From positions 47,370,019-47,434,018 of the forward strand of contig CM049306.1 of NCBI GenBank assembly GCA_026874595.1: a DNA stretch of 64,000 nt, read 5' to 3'. Below, one piece after another: positions 10,560-23,327 of the stretch (positions are counted from its first letter, which is position 1; each line of letters begins with the position of its first letter). Below the pieces are notes generated by a model. It worked only from the letters and a program-made list of their open reading frames with translations. It ran no database searches and was not told where the DNA came from. Both the position numbers and the translations under genes were made by a program. Source of the DNA: Sipunculus nudus. Taxonomy: Eukaryota > Annelida > Sipuncula > Golfingiida > Sipunculidae.

Positions 10560-10912
10560 ATGCCCGTCATATGACTGGAGTGTTTTGGTATACCCACCGT
10601 CCGTCTGTCTGTTAACTGATAGTGTCCCTGCTATAACTTACAAGGGCTTTGATGGATTTTAATAAAATTCCGAAATGTTAATTAATAAAATATCTTGCCT
10701 CATATTTAATGAGGTCAGAGGTCACCAAACTTTTGAGGCACCTAGGTGACACACCAAAAATCCTATGGATTTTCAAGAAACTCATTATACATATTTACCA
10801 ATAAAGTTTCTCTCACCTGAATTACCTTCTCATCAAAATTCACACATATTTAATGAGGTCAGAGATCACTAGATAAATGACGGGCATTTTATGCACGTTT
10901 GCAATGCTCTTG
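10560..10912. mobile_element. 353-bp hairpin-ended element with 11-bp subterminal inverted repeats
   Basis: ATGCCCGTCAT at 10560-10570 is matched perfectly by ATGACGGGCAT at 10877-10887. A hairpin TGCACGTTTGCA follows, then the terminus CTTG (10909-10912) before TT. The pyrimidine leader CCGTCCGTCTGTCTG follows the 5' end. The body contains 'TCATATTTAATGAGGTCAGAGGTCAC' and a second 'CACATATTTAATGAGGTCAGAGATCAC', an internal direct repeat. The plan is shared with the elements at 14046, 20807, 45101 and 52305. Confidence 0.7.
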
Positions 10913-11674
10913 TTAACTCTTGCAGGGCTCTTGTTCACTCATGCCATGCTCTGAGCCTGAACTGTTGGCAGTGCTAGAGCTTAATTTTTCAAACAAAATT
11001 AAATTCAAACCCTGATACATCAAAATATAAATTGATGGAAGAAGTCTGATACAATTATCAATGGCTCTTGACAGGGAGCAGTGTTGTAATGTAGGTGCTA
11101 ACTATATCAACTGGTACCCAAGACATAAACATTTTATTGTTCCATCTATTACAATGGAAAGTTTTTTTTTTAATTTTCAAGATTTATTTCCACATCAGAG
11201 CAAATAAAACACAAGTGAAAGATTTGGTCTTCCTGTTAACTTTGTGATATCCAGATTGGTTATTTGCCCCTCTCACAGAGAAGAATGGAATTACATGGGC
11301 CCCTATGAAAATCTTATACCTCATACCTGGGAGTGTTTTCATTTATTTGAAACACTGAATTGGTCATGCTCAAAATATATTAACATTTTATTGATAACAT
11401 ATATATTGATAATTATTGATAGCTGATAATTGTTTGTCCCTGATAACCAGCCACGTGATGAAATATAATTATTGCACTCATAGCAGCCTCACTTGATAAG
11501 CATGCAAATAGACCTGAATATGCTTGCCAAGTGGGTTATACTGACATCTGCCACTAACAATTTGTGAAGCAAAAAAGCCTCATGAGGTATTATGAATAAT
11601 GCATGTGACAAACATCATGTTTTTCTTCCAAAAACATTAGCTTTTGCTGCTTAAGAGGACCAATTACAGTTTTT
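10913..11674. other. Intron sequence, nothing recognised
   Basis: AT-rich intron DNA of the kinase-tail gene. The longest frame is 60 codons with no coding character. No inverted repeats or motifs found. Confidence 0.6.
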
Positions 11675-12426
11675 AGCTCAGCTGACTATATGTCATCTGA
11701 GCTATAGTCATGGTCCATTGTCTGTCGTCCGTCCGTCTGTCTGTCTGTCCGTCCGTCCGTCCGTCTGGATGTCCGTCCGTAAGACTGGCAAGTTTCGACA
11801 CCGTTGGACCTACAAATCTGAATTTCGGCATACAGTTAGATGTCCCCATTATCTCCTACCATGCCAAAAATTGGGTCAATAGGACTTCATTCCCCTGAGA
11901 TATTAAGGAAAAACCTCAATTTTTTATTAAAAATCTATTTTCACACTTCAGGACTGCCTAATATCAAAACCACTCATCTGGTTTTCTTCATATTTACCAT
12001 AAATATTCCTCTATGTAGTTCCTATGTACATGCCAGATATTAAGTCAGTATTTTATAATTTAAAAAAGTTAAGGGCCCAAACATAATGGACTTTGTAAAA
12101 AAATTAGGAAGATATTTGGTCACTTAAGACCAAAAGTGTTAAAGGTAGGGACTTTTTTCCAGTAATACAACTTTAATTAATCAAAATTTAATTGTATACC
12201 AAAAATTAGATCAAAATCTGTTAAATATTTTTAAATATTGGCAAAAATATAAAATTGGTACCTTAAATTTTGCCCAACTTTGGCTATGGCACGTTTTTTT
12301 TCCTGTAAGTACTGTGGATTTAATTTTCACACCATGTATACATAAGGATTTAATCTGTTAAAATCTGAAATTTGAAAATAAAAGCTGCAAAATTAGGCTA
12401 GTTATTGAATTTTTTTGGAGGCTCTT
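11675..12426. mobile_element. AGCTCAGCTGA-family hairpin element, 5' part
   Basis: Starts directly after TTTTT with AGCTCAG, a loop, and CTGAGCT (a hairpin at 11675-11705), followed by a (GTCCGTCTGTCT) leader at 11721-11775. The body ('AGATGTCCCCA..ATCTCCTACCAT') is shared with 12520 and 53810. A possible end is GGCTCTTGTT at 12421-12430. Same family as 19694, 45101 and 53682; this copy appears truncated, since the usual GACCCATGGGTC hairpin is missing. Confidence 0.65.
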
Positions 12427-12499
12427 GTTGTATTCCCTTACATTGTCAAGCAGTCCACTTTGATGACTGTAGGTCATTCAGTGCACATCTCTATGCTCC

Positions 12500-14040
12500 C
12501 CAGGCTGTTGACATAATTTTAGACGTCCCCAAAATCTCCTACCATACCGAAAATTGGGTCATTAGGACTTTGTTCCTTCGAGATATTAAGGAAAAAAATA
12601 TTTTTTTCCATAAAAAAAGCCATTGTTACACTTCAAGGCTGCCTAATATCAAAACCACTGATCTGTTTTTGATCGTATTTAGTATTCACATTCTTTCATA
12701 TATTTTCTATGAACATACCAAAAATTAGGTTAGTATTTGGTATTATTTTGAAGTTAAGGGCCAAAACATAATGCAATTTTTTAAAAAATCAGGAAATATA
12801 TTTACTCACATGAGAATTGCTGAACCTAGAGACTATTTTTCAGGAACATAACTTTATTTAATCAAGATTCAATTGTTTACCCAAAATTAGATCTGAATTT
12901 TGCAAATTTTTCAAGTTATTAGCATAAATAAAAAAATCAATACCTTAAATTTTGTCCAACTTTGGCACTGTTGATTTAATTTTCACAGCATATATACATA
13001 AGGATTTAATCTTTTAAAATCTGAAATTTCAAAGAAATTGATTGGAAAGAATGGCTTTCATTCATGTTTTCATACACCATGTCAAGTGTTGTTTACATCT
13101 AGCCCACCTAGTAGTACAGCCTTCACTTGCATTATGTAACCCACCCCAGGCAGCTTGCCTTGGGTCAGCTTGGCCACTACCAGCAGGCTTCCCCTCTGCT
13201 CTGCACTCCCTTCCCCCCCCCCCCCCCCCCCCCAGATGGTGCATAAACTAGATGAATGTTATTATTTTCTGTATGTGATTCATTCTTATTCTAGGCTATG
13301 CTTCATTTTAGATTTTGTATTGTACCACCAGGGTTACAATGATTAAAGTGTACATTTAATTGTGTCCACAAAGTGGTGTATTGCTATGAAAGTGTGGATG
13401 TTCATGAGATAAGTAATTCCTTTCTTCAGAGGAGTAAAAACTTCACCAGGTGTGAAATTGACTATTAATTTCAGAAAAAAATTAAAACTGGGATAGTAAT
13501 TAGCACAATGATATTGTTTGTTTCTCATTCAACCAACAGTGTGTATACTTTATTTGAAAAGATGTTTTATTTTATCAAATTTACTGAATCTTTTATTTTA
13601 TTTTGGTGAATAAAATAAAGCAGGTACTGAAAACTCCAATGTGCAAAACTTTTTAATAGTGATTCAAGGAATTTTCTTGTAGATGCCATGTTGTGGCATT
13701 TTTTTCTTTTAAATTCAGTTTAAACATTTATGATTTAAAAATAATAAAATATATGTGTATGCATAATATGACCCAATATGAGCTACACTCTTGATATATG
13801 ATGATTGCAACTTTTGCAACAATTCTAATATTTTAACTTATAGTTTCAGTTTTTTACTCTGTATATATAATGATTGCAACTTTTGCAACAATTCTAATAT
13901 TTTAACTTATATTTTCAGGTTTTTTTATTAAAAATTTATAAAACCTGTAAATAAAAAAAATTATTCAGATAAAAACTTCTTAATGGAAAAAGTGGATATG
14001 TTTAAAAAAAAATAGGCTTATATATAAACTTAAATGCATT
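12500..14040. repeat. 1.5-kb repeat body, second copy at 53790-55275
   Basis: Co-linear, highly similar copies: both read AGACTTTGTTCCTTC-like text, 'CATGTCAAGTGTTGTTTACA', 'AGCCCACCTAGTAGTACAGC' and 'AACCCACCCCAGGCAGCTTG', and both contain a duplicated block 'GATTGCAACTTTTGCAACAA' near 13805 and 13870. The 53.8-kb copy lacks about 80 bp around the poly-C tract (13190-13275). This copy stops where another element (14046) has inserted. Frames across the poly-C are artefacts. Confidence 0.8.
13213..13233 (+). repeat. Poly-C tract (21 C)
   Basis: An uninterrupted run of 21 C inside the 1.5-kb repeat. It is absent, with its flanks, from the sister copy near 54510, which suggests a deletion at an unstable homopolymer. 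Further long C or G runs occur at 29518, 35190, 42898, 48270 and 61801. Confidence 0.95.
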
Positions 14041-14045
14041 ATTTT

Positions 14046-15837
14046 ATGCCCCGGCCACTTTGTGTTTTACCCATTTCCGTCATTCCATCCATCGTTCCTT
14101 CCGTCATTCCAAAATCAAACAGTTGTAGGGACTTTTTTTCGCAGTGCTTGCAGATACTGGTCTGATTTTAGGTGTGTTGGCAGATAATGACCAGTTACAG
14201 ATTTAGTGTTTCATCCCGGTTGACCTACTTTTGACCATTTTACGGCTCCTGAACATAGAAAATATCATGAAAAATGGAAATTTTCATGAAAAATGCACAT
14301 GTACAGACTTTTTTTCGCAGTGCTTGCAGATACTGGCCTGATTTTTGGTTTGTTGCTTGATAATGACCCGTTACAGATCGAGTTTGTGTTTCATCCAGGT
14401 TGACCTATTTTTGACCGTTTGACGTATCCTGCAAATAAAAAAATTTCATGAAAAAAAAAGAAATTTTCATGACAAATGTACATGTACAGCCTTTTTTAGC
14501 CCTTAGCCCATAGGCTGATGGGCTATTGTCTTCACCCAAGCTGTCTGTCAGTCCGTCTGTCTGGCATCCATCTGTCCGGCGTCTGTTAACTTTTACCTTG
14601 TGACCAGGATATCTCTAAAATGATTCCCCATTGGATTTTATTTCATCAGTGAAGATGTATATAGATAAATCTTGGTCAAGTTCGAAGATGGGTGACCTTG
14701 ACCCGTTTTTCTACATTTTAGAGCTGATTATAGAAAAACACTCAGAAGCTTATATCTCAGGAACCAATGCATTGATTTTCATAAAACTTACTATGATCAT
14801 TGGGACTGATGGTCTGTACCTGCTGCAAAAGTTTGGTGGTGCCACCTACAATTTCAGATTGTTTATGAATTTTTATCGGATTTGTTACCTTTAGCCTTGT
14901 GAGCAGGATATTTCTTAAAGAATTAGCTGTAGGAATTTTTATTTCTTCAGTGAAGATGTATATCAACAAAATCTTGGTCAAGTTTGAATATGGTTAACCT
15001 TGATCTATTTTTCTTTGTTTTAGAGCTGATTTTAGAAAAACACTTAAAAGCTTATATCTCAGGAGCCATTGTGTGGATTTTCACAAAACTTGCTATAGTC
15101 ATAGGGACTGATGGTCTGTATGTGCTGCATAACTTTAGTGGCGCCACTTACAATTTCTGATTTTTTAATGAATTTTTATCAGATTTTTCAATTTTGGCCT
15201 TTTGTGCAGATATCGCCAAAAGTATTCAACACAGGAACTTCATTTCTTCAGTGCTATTGCATATTTACAAAATCTTGGTCAAGTTCAAAGATGGGTGATC
15301 TTGACCTACTTTTCAAGGTCATAGAGCTTAAAATAGGAAAAAAGTTAGGAGCTCATTGCTCAGGAAGCATTAGATGGATTGTTATGAAACATGGTATATA
15401 CCTCTCCAATTTAAATTTATAACTGATTATCAGCTTTTGCTAATATTCTAGTTTCGCCAGGCAATCCTCACAGATAATGGCCTTTTTTTTGGTCTGTTGG
15501 CACATAATGACCACTTATAAATCAAGTTCGCGTTTCGTCCCAGTTGACCTTTTTTTGACCATATGACAGATCCTGAATATGGAAAATTTCATGAAAAATA
15601 GAAATTTTTATGAAAAATGCACATGTATAGACTTTTTTTTTACAATGGCTGCAGATACTGGCCTGATTTTTGGTGTGTTGGTTGATAATGACCCGTTACA
15701 GATCGAGTTTGCATTTTGTCCTGGTTGATCTTCTTTTGACCATATGACAGCTCCTGAACTTAAAAAATTTAACAAAATTAAACAAATATTTCTAATATGC
15801 TCCAGGCGGGGCATTCATGTCGTTCAGACACATCTAG
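14046..15837. mobile_element. TTATGCCCC-family hairpin element, interrupted by a nested element
   Basis: The 5' inverted repeat ATGCCCCG (14046-14053) pairs with CGGGGCAT (15807-15814). A small hairpin (TGTCGTTCAGACA) follows, and then terminal CTAG (15834-15837) before TTTTT. The body consists of roughly 180-bp tandem units, each with 'GCAGTGCTTGCAGATACTGG', 'TTGACCTACTTTTGACC' and 'TTTCATGAAAAAT'. Units at 14126, 14303 and 14484 precede the insertion of another element at 14498-15451, and the interrupted unit resumes after it. A second copy begins at 63435. Confidence 0.8.
14498..15451. mobile_element. Nested 954-bp hairpin element with about 300-bp internal repeats
   Basis: Inserted in the oligo-T tract of the ATGCCCC element: host sequence reads GTACAGCCTTTTTT before it and TTTCGCCAGGCAATCC after it, matching uninterrupted sister units (ACTTTTTTTCGCAGTGC). 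The 5' end holds a perfect 8-bp stem TAGCCCAT/ATGGGCTA (14504-14525); the 3' end is TATTCTAG before TTT. The body is three tandem units of about 300 bp starting near 14599, 14894 and 15199 ('TTGTGACCAGGATATCTCT'). No protein-coding capacity. The nesting shows both ends and an oligo-T target without other duplication. Confidence 0.8.
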
Positions 15838-16767
15838 TTTTTGTTCTGTGTAGTTGTAATTTGTATCTGGGCAGTTGCCAAAAACATTCTCCTGTTTATT
15901 TTTTTTACCTGAGCATCTTTTAAACTACAGTCCAATGTAATAATCTTTTAGGTTGCTGTTATCTTTTTTTTTCGAGATGTAATAAACTGTAATGTTCAAT
16001 ACAATTTTACATGCAAGTTTGATATGTATAATATTGATCAGTAATCTGGATTTAAATTTCATGCTTTGTACATTATGTGGTCTTCATATCTTTATCAATT
16101 TCATGTGCCATTTCAGTCTCTATCAGTTTTGAAGCAAACAGAGATGCAGTATTTACTAATCCTGGGCAGCATGCACACACAACCTACCAATTATACACGC
16201 CGGTATTACCTGAGTGTTTGCTCTTAATAGGGGTGTTCATATTTCTGAGATAACAGAACTCCATTCATGTGCCCATCTCAAGTATCCATTAATAAAAGAG
16301 AGATGTCTTTAAAAAAATATGTCTGTAAGAAGAGGCTGCCCTGTATATGATTTAAACTAATTGTGAATCCTCTCTGCTATAACTTGTAATAAAGTTTTTT
16401 TCTTAATCATAATCAGTCACTGACACTGCTGAGTCTACCAAACTCTGATGAACTAGATAAATGGAACAAATTTAAATGTGTTTTAAATTAAATTGTAAGT
16501 TTTTCAGAATCTGTCACTCAGGTATGCGGTCTTTCAAATTTCATATGAAATATATGAACTTTCTAATTGATTGAATTATCTTAATCTGTCACTTAAGTGC
16601 TGCATATCAAATTGCAGCCAGTCAGTGTAAGACAAATGTATATGTATGTAGTGGATGCATGCTTGTCCATATCTTCCACCTTAGTTTTCCATTGTTTACA
16701 ATCCAAAATCATTTGTTGAGTTTGTTATTGATGGCCTGTCAATCAGCTGAATTGTTCCGTTTATCAG
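15838..16767. other. Intron sequence, nothing recognised
   Basis: AT-rich intron with no repeats that I can match elsewhere in the window, and no frame with coding character. It ends in the acceptor of exon 6 (CCGTTTATCAG). Confidence 0.6.
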
Positions 16768-16961
16768 GAAGGAGCGTGAGATGAACGACTTCATCCATCA
16801 GCTCGACACGACGCTGCAGATGAACAAGGAGGAGGAGAATTCAGATGAGGAGAAGAACAAGAAGAAGCGAGGCCTCGGAGCGGTGCCAGAAGATGGAGTC
16901 ATTGAAGAGCTGGATGAGGAACCTAATCAGAAACGACCACAGATCATAGAAACAATTAGGG
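16768..16961 (+). CDS. Nek1/4-like gene, exon 6 (acidic/basic helical region)
   Basis: Acceptor GTTTATCAG, donor AGGG|GTAAGT; enters in phase 2 and leaves in phase 1. The peptide starts KEREMNDFIHQLDTTLQMNK, then EEENSDEEKNKKKRGLGAVP and an acidic tail VIEELDEEPNQ. The first part has heptad-like hydrophobics (M, F, I, L, L, M) suggesting a short coiled coil; the rest is highly charged. Its GC-rich codons (GACACGACGCTGCAG) stand out from the introns. An open shadow frame starting at the internal ATG 16781 reads the same peptide. Confidence 0.75.
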
Positions 16962-17466
16962 GTAAGTCTTATGTTAACAGCCAAATCTTGTAATTCACAT
17001 TGTGATTTAGTTATGTATGTGTTTGAAATACATTGATAACAGTTTAATTTCATAACATCTAATATTTTTACTGTCATTTCATTTGTGCAGGCTCAGTGCC
17101 TCTTAACTGGGTGTTGGGTTCGGAACATTTCCTGTGACCACTGACTGAGCGTTTCAGCCATGAAGAACAACATCACTTAAACATATACCAACTTTTTTTA
17201 AAGGTTGAGATCTGCATGGAGTCATAAATTCATGATTATCGTAAAAAAGTTGATGAGTCCAGTTGAAGATTCTTTATTAAGTCTGGCATAGGCCACATAC
17301 TATTCTTTGATCACTCCCACTTCAAACCACGAGAAAAAATGAGAAATTAGCATAAAAACATGTATGTTTATATACATAATTTAATTTTGATAAAATGCAA
17401 GTCAACTGTTATATATTGGAGAATCTTCAGAAATATCTGACTGATAACTGTTCTTTTTTGTTTCAG

Positions 17467-17521
17467 GGAAGACCTTGAGTGCCTCGGGAAGACTTATGGA
17501 CAGAATAGCAATACTGAGAAA
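17467..17521 (+). CDS. Nek1/4-like gene, exon 7 (55 bp)
   Basis: Too short for a frame search, but flanked by TTTGTTTCAG and AAA|GTAAGA. It joins exon 6 in phase 1 and exon 8 in phase 2, giving GKTLSASGRLMDRIAILRK. The hydrophobic spacing (L..L...I.IL) continues into the conserved tail domain encoded by the next two exons. Confidence 0.75.
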
Positions 17522-19693
17522 GTAAGATTTTTATCAAGGCCATGGGAAGCGACCCAATGGATCATGTTGTTCTGTTTTTACCCTGATCACTCCCATTAGA
17601 ACTTTCTTCTGAATTTTATCAAAAAAGGTCTTCATGCAAGACTAGGAGTAGCATAACTGCTTTATAACCGAGATAAATAACAATAAATTATCTCACCAGT
17701 AGGAATAGAAGTGAACTAATTATAATATACTCAGTTTCTGCTAAATGTCTTCTAAATGTCTTTCTGGCCTGATAATTGTATGGTGACCTTTAATACTGTC
17801 TTATTATGTTAGTGTTCAGATAAGACGGACATAACCTAATGGTCAAGGCTTTGGAAGTTTTAATTTAAGGTCCCTGGTTTGAGTCTGACCAGTATTTGTT
17901 TGCCCCCAGATTCCTCCACTTTCACTCAATTAACACCTCTGGACCCATCATTTATAATTTGATATCCTTTACATTTAATGATCTTCAGTAGGTAAAGCCA
18001 TGGTTCTAGGGCACTGTTATCCTTTAAACCTATTCAACTGAACAGCTCAGTTGATCCTCAGCATATATCATTTTACAACTCAGATGTGTTAAATGTAATT
18101 TGTGATAAATTTTCATATGTAAGCTCTAAGTAAGTCTTTAGATATTTTAATATTAAGATCATTTTACATCCTTGATTTAGACTCATTAGATTGTGCCTTG
18201 AACACATTCAGAATGGGGGAAAAGGGTGGGGGTGGGAATAAATAACTGATTAGATCCTAAAAGGTTGATACGCTATTCATCTTCTACTTGAGGCTGCCCA
18301 ATGGACAGTCTTTGTAGTTAACCAGTCAGTATCTATTCTGCCATGATACCTGTCCCTGACACCTCTTAAGGTTAATCATCCACAGAAAAAAGTCAGCCTT
18401 GATCCCAGGGTTGTCAGGAATCCAGGACTGGACACAGTAGTGCTTGGTACTACCATTTAGTATTCTGACGATACTAGCTACTTATGTCCGATGAATTATA
18501 CATTAATGGATGGCAGTGGGAGGCAGGTGTAATAGTATTTTTGCCTGACTGCTGAGACATTTTGGAGTTCACTCCAGTGAGCCATGTTCTCATTACACCC
18601 ACTAAGCTCTCAGACTCGTAAAAGTAACGAGGAATAGGACCGTACACGTAGTAATGTCAGCTGGGGGGCACATGGTGCACTTTTTACTCTACACCATGCC
18701 ACAAGATTAAGTAAGGGCCATCTCTAGTATAGTTTACTACAAAGATGACCAACTTAGTCACCTTTCTTTGTTCTCTCAGCATTTTACCAAGAATTTCAAT
18801 ACTGCCATTACATATTTCTGTCATTACATATGTGGGTAGTAATTGGGGCACCAGAATTAGTAAGCTGTCTCTTATTCAGTTTACTACAAAGACTGTTAAA
18901 TGAACTTTATTTCTTTGTAGCATTTTCCTAAGGGTACAATCAATATGTAACATTGATTAGTCGTGATGCGTGTGGTAGTAAATGGTAATTTTGGGCAGGT
19001 TCAGTTTATGATCAATTAACCTCCACACCAAACTTAAACCCCAGCATAATTGTTCAGTGAACATTGCCCTCTTTAAACCCAAGTTAACATTTAGTAATGT
19101 GAATCATAGACTTAAATAGGTACCTGTTTATAGTAGTTTCTTTGCCCCTTTAAGAAGTATAACTTTACTGGAAGCATCACAGATACCATATTTTCTCAGT
19201 CAAAAGCAGGGAACATGTGTTTATTATGTCTAGCCCATAATATCACTGGAACACTGACAGTCAGATCTTCATCTGGTGGTGCTCAAACAAAGTCAAATAT
19301 TATATTAACTGAGATGAAATTTAATACTATATAAAACCATTTGTTTTATGTAAAATCCAAATTTATATATATTTATATATCCTATTTTGATACAGAAGGT
19401 ATCTTAGCACTCAGAGGATGAATATTTAATTTGCTAAGTGATGGATCAAACAAGATTTTTTGTTGGCCATGTGTGGTTGACTTGACTTACGTCTGTGTGC
19501 AGATCATTGCACTTTGTATCTTGAAATTCTAACTTTGCCAAAACAAAGATGACAAAATATGATGTCAGTCAAAAGTGGGGCATTAGAACAAGACAGCATC
19601 ATGTTGAACCTCTATTTGCAGAAAATGAAAATACTCTTTAAAATAATGCTTCTGAACAAAACAGCTATCAACATAAGGCAGATATTTATTTTT
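17522..19693. other. Intron sequence, nothing recognised
   Basis: First 2.2 kb of the 7.1-kb intron between exons 7 and 8. AT-rich, with no coding frame and no repeat matched elsewhere in the window. Confidence 0.6.
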
Positions 19694-19929
19694 AGCTCAG
19701 CTGACTTTCAGTCATGCTGGGCTATAGCGATGGGTCTTTGTCCGGCGTCCTTCCGTCTGTCCGGCCGGCCGGCCGTTAGCAGGGCACAAATCGTAACCAT
19801 AGGGGCTAGGGCCATGAACCCTATGCAGTCTTAGAGGTTCTAAAAAGATCTCCTTGCAAACCTGAAATTAGGTCACTGCGACCTATATTCTCGAAGTTAT
19901 GGGTTGTAATTGCACCCCCCCAGAAATAA

Positions 19930-20590
19930 TTCTTTTAGCCAAAATTTTCATCCCAAACCTTCCATCTTTCACATACAGCTCACCTACCAACAGGGGAAGA
20001 ACCAGAATTATTTTGAGGTCACAAGATCAAAGGTCAAGGTCACAGAACCAACTTCTTTGAAAAGCCTCAGGATGCATTTTAAGCCAAACCTTTCATCCCA
20101 ATTCTTTGATCTTTCACATATAGCTCACCTACGAAGTGGGAGAAGAATCCTGGTCAAAGGTCAGGGTCACAGGATCCACTTCTTTGAAAAGGTTGTGGAC
20201 ACATTTCAAGCTAGACCTTTCATTCCAAACCTTTCAGCACTGATATCGCTTCTCTGCCAACAGGGGAAAAGACCTGTTGATTTTGAGGTCAAAGGTCAAG
20301 TTCACAGCACCCTCTTCTTGCGTGGAGTCATTTTCAGCAAACTTTTCAATCTATACTTTCCATCTGTCATATATGGCTTACCTACCAATAGGAGAAGAAG
20401 CCTATTAATGTTGAGTTCAAAAGGTCAAAGGTCAAGGTCACAAGGTCAAGGTCTAAATGCTTGTGAACATATTTCAAGTGAAACTGTTCAACCCAAACCT
20501 TCAGTCTTTCACATATGCCACATCTATGCATCACTGAATTTGATTCAAACTTCATATTTATGGGTCTTTTTGCATGAAGAAATAACTAAT
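19930..20590. repeat. About 130-145-bp tandem units with AGGTCA half-site arrays
   Basis: Five degenerate units share 'CCAAACCTTTCATC', 'CTTTCACATATAGCTCACCT' and 'TTTTGAGGTCAAAGGTCAAG'. Perfect DR1 motifs (AGGTCA-A-AGGTCA) lie at 20286-20298 and 20422-20434, the latter followed at once by a third AGGTCA. Related units occur at 29655-30290 and 32940-33870. Confidence 0.75.
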
Positions 20591-20806
20591 TGATTTTGAG
20601 GTCAGCTGGTCAGGAGGTTAAAGGTTGCAGGTCTAAGTTATTCACTCATTGGTTGCCAAGTAATTACATCCGGCAAGATGTAAGTGGTTAGTAGTTACCC
20701 ATCATTTAGAAAGAATCCAGTTGATATGTGGGCAAAAGGCCAAGGTCATAGGTCAGGGATGTTCACAATAACTTATTTTGTAGACCATCTTCATTTTCTT
20801 GTTTTT

Positions 20807-23327
20807 AGCGAACCTATGAGCTTATGCGATGGTGCGGCGTCGTGCGTCGTCTGTACGTTAACCATAGCTATCTCAAAAACGGCAGGAGCTAGCATCACCA
20901 AATTTTTTGCAAATATTCAGTCATCCAAAAAACTATATCGGATTTTGTTTATTTTTTTTCTAACTGCATTTTCTTAGATTTTATAGGGAAAAAGCTAAAA
21001 AAACTTTTAAAATATTCTTCTCTGAAACTGTCCAGCCAAATTGTCCAATATTTCACAGAAATGATCCCTGGAACAATCTTTCTCAAGTTTGTTTGAATGG
21101 TTCCAGTTCGGAGATTTTTGGCTGAGTTACAGGAGGTTGAACTTTGTTAACTGTGCAAAAAAGCATATTAAAATTTAAATCTCAGAAACGGCTGGAGCTA
21201 TCATCACCAAATTTTATGCCAATGTTGGTCACATGAGTCATATCTAAAATTGAGGTATTGGTGGCACCACCTGCATCGGCCTTTTTTGTACGGGGTCATC
21301 AGTGCCTGTATCACACTGACAGCTACAAATAATTTCTTCTCTGAAACGAAATGGCCAAATTGTTTAATATTGCACAGAAATGATCCTAGGGTAGTGCTTC
21401 CTGAAGTTTGTTCAAATGGTCTCAGTTCAGTGACTTTTGGCTAAGGTATGGGAAGCTGAATTTAGTCATATGCCATAACAGCCCATTTTAGCTAAGTGGC
21501 TACAAAAATCTTCTTCTCAAAAACCACTGGGCCAAATTCTTAAATCTCACACATTAATTATCCTGAGATGTTGATAATTCAAGTTTGTTCAAATGGTCTC
21601 AGTTTAGTGACTTTTGGCTGAGTTATGGGGAGCTGAATTTAGTCATATGCCATAACAGCCAATTTTAGCTAAGTGGCTACAAAAATCTTCTTCTCAAAAA
21701 CCACTGAGCCAAATTCTTAAATCTCACACATTAATTATCCTTGGATGTTGATAATTCAAGTTTGTTCAAATGGTTTTGATTCAATGATTTTTGGCTGAGT
21801 TATGGGAAGCTGAACTTTGCCATTTTGTTGTATTTTCCCATATGAGTTATAAACCTACAAAACGTTTTTCGACTGATGATGATACTTAGGCCAGTTTGTT
21901 TAATATTTTGCAAGAATAATTCCCTGAATCATTCTTATAATAATTGTCTTTTATGGTTCTAAAAAATGAATTTGGCTGAATTATAAAGATTGAATTGAGT
22001 CATTTTACCAAATATGTTAGCTGTGTGAAGCAGATATACATGTATACATTTAGCCTAGCACCAGTTTATCAGCATCCATCATATCATGCCTCTAGACATT
22101 TAAATTTCAGGTTATCTATGGAAAATATTGACAAGAATGTTTTTAAAAGCTTTTAAAAAATGTAGATTTATGATATTACATATCATCTGTACACTAACTC
22201 ATAATTTCTCAGGAATAGCAGGAGCTACCATCCCCAAATGTTATGCAATTATCTGTCACATATCAAATGTTGATGGATTCATCTTATTTTTGCTATCTGC
22301 ATTTACTTAGATTTTACAAGGAAAAAGCTGAAAAAAATTGTAAAAGTCTTCTTCTTGTAAACAGTCCAGCCAAATTGTCCAAATTTTACAGAAATGATCC
22401 CAGAGGCGAGCCCTCTCAAGTTTGTTCAAATGGTTTGTGTTGGATAAATTTTAGCAGAGTTACATAACAGGCCAAGACTGTGTACGTTTCTTGAATAGGT
22501 TGAGAAACTGCCAACTGTTTCAGATTTGGCAACAGATCAAGAGTTCATTCAGTGCAGCCAAATATAGGTCAACAGTTCAGTCAATGCAGCCAAGCACAAG
22601 GCATGTGATCACCTCATGGGCAGCATGTGATCATCTCATGACTATCATGTGATCACCTCATGGGTGTCATGCCCCTCAGGGCTGCATATGGAGCCAATCT
22701 GTGAGCTTATGCAATAGTGTGGCTACTATTTCAGATTTGGCAATAGGCAAAAGGTCAGCCTGGATTTATTTATAGCTTTGGCAGACTACCAACTGTTTCA
22801 GATTATGCAACAGGTCAAGAGTTCACTCAGTGCAGCCAGGTACAGGTCAGAAATTCACTCAGTCTAGCCAGGTGCAGGTCAAGAGTTCACTCAGTGCAGT
22901 AGCCTGAGCCATTAATTTGTCACAGTACACTCGGGGCAACAGCCTTTCTCACCTAAGCCTGGTCAGCCCCGTGCATCAGACTCAAGGCAAGTTTGATGTA
23001 TTGGCCTGATATTAATGACTTTTGCAAAGTGTATTTGCCTGCTTAATTCTACAGAAGAATTTGATATATCAGCCTGAAATTGGGCATGTGTGTACATGTC
23101 AAATAGCTTTGTTGTATACAAGACTGGTGGTGCCACCTACAATAATTTTGTGTTGTGTGCACCCATGCCAGAATTTCAGCAGTGATGTTTGTGTACTGTT
23201 TCTTGTTCAAAATGTTCAGTACTTGCATTGTTCATATATATGAAAAGTAGTGGTTCAGCACTGAAGCGTTATACCTGGTGTATATCAATATGCACAGGTT
23301 CGCATTAGGCCTGTAGGCCTTGTCTTG
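20807..23327. mobile_element. 2.5-kb GCGAACCT-family hairpin element, nested
   Basis: Begins after TTTTT with AGCGAACCTATGAGCTTATG. GCGAACCT at 20808-20815 is mirrored by AGGTTCGC at 23296-23303. A hairpin AGGCCTGTAGGCCT (23307-23320) and terminal CTTG (23324-23327) before TT follow. The body has repeated modules such as 'CAAGTTTGTTCAAATGGT' and 'GAGTTATGGGGAGCTGAATT' near 21070, 21400, 21590, 21760 and 22420. No coding capacity. Confidence 0.7.
22601..22675. repeat. Short tandem repeat, CATGTGATCACCTCATGGG
   Basis: Three consecutive variants of GCATGTGATCACCTCATGGG, each containing the palindrome TGATCA, inside the 20807 element. Neighbouring text ('CAAGAGTTCACTCAGTGCAG') is also repeated at 22530, 22560, 22810 and 22870. 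Confidence 0.75.

Noticed and set aside
13042-13346. Proline- and glycine-rich frames around the poly-C tract
   Set aside because: Created by the homopolymer; the sister repeat lacks this segment.
19910-20593. 227-codon open frame
   Set aside because: Lies wholly in AGGTCA-rich tandem units found in other frames elsewhere; no domain and no splice or initiation context.
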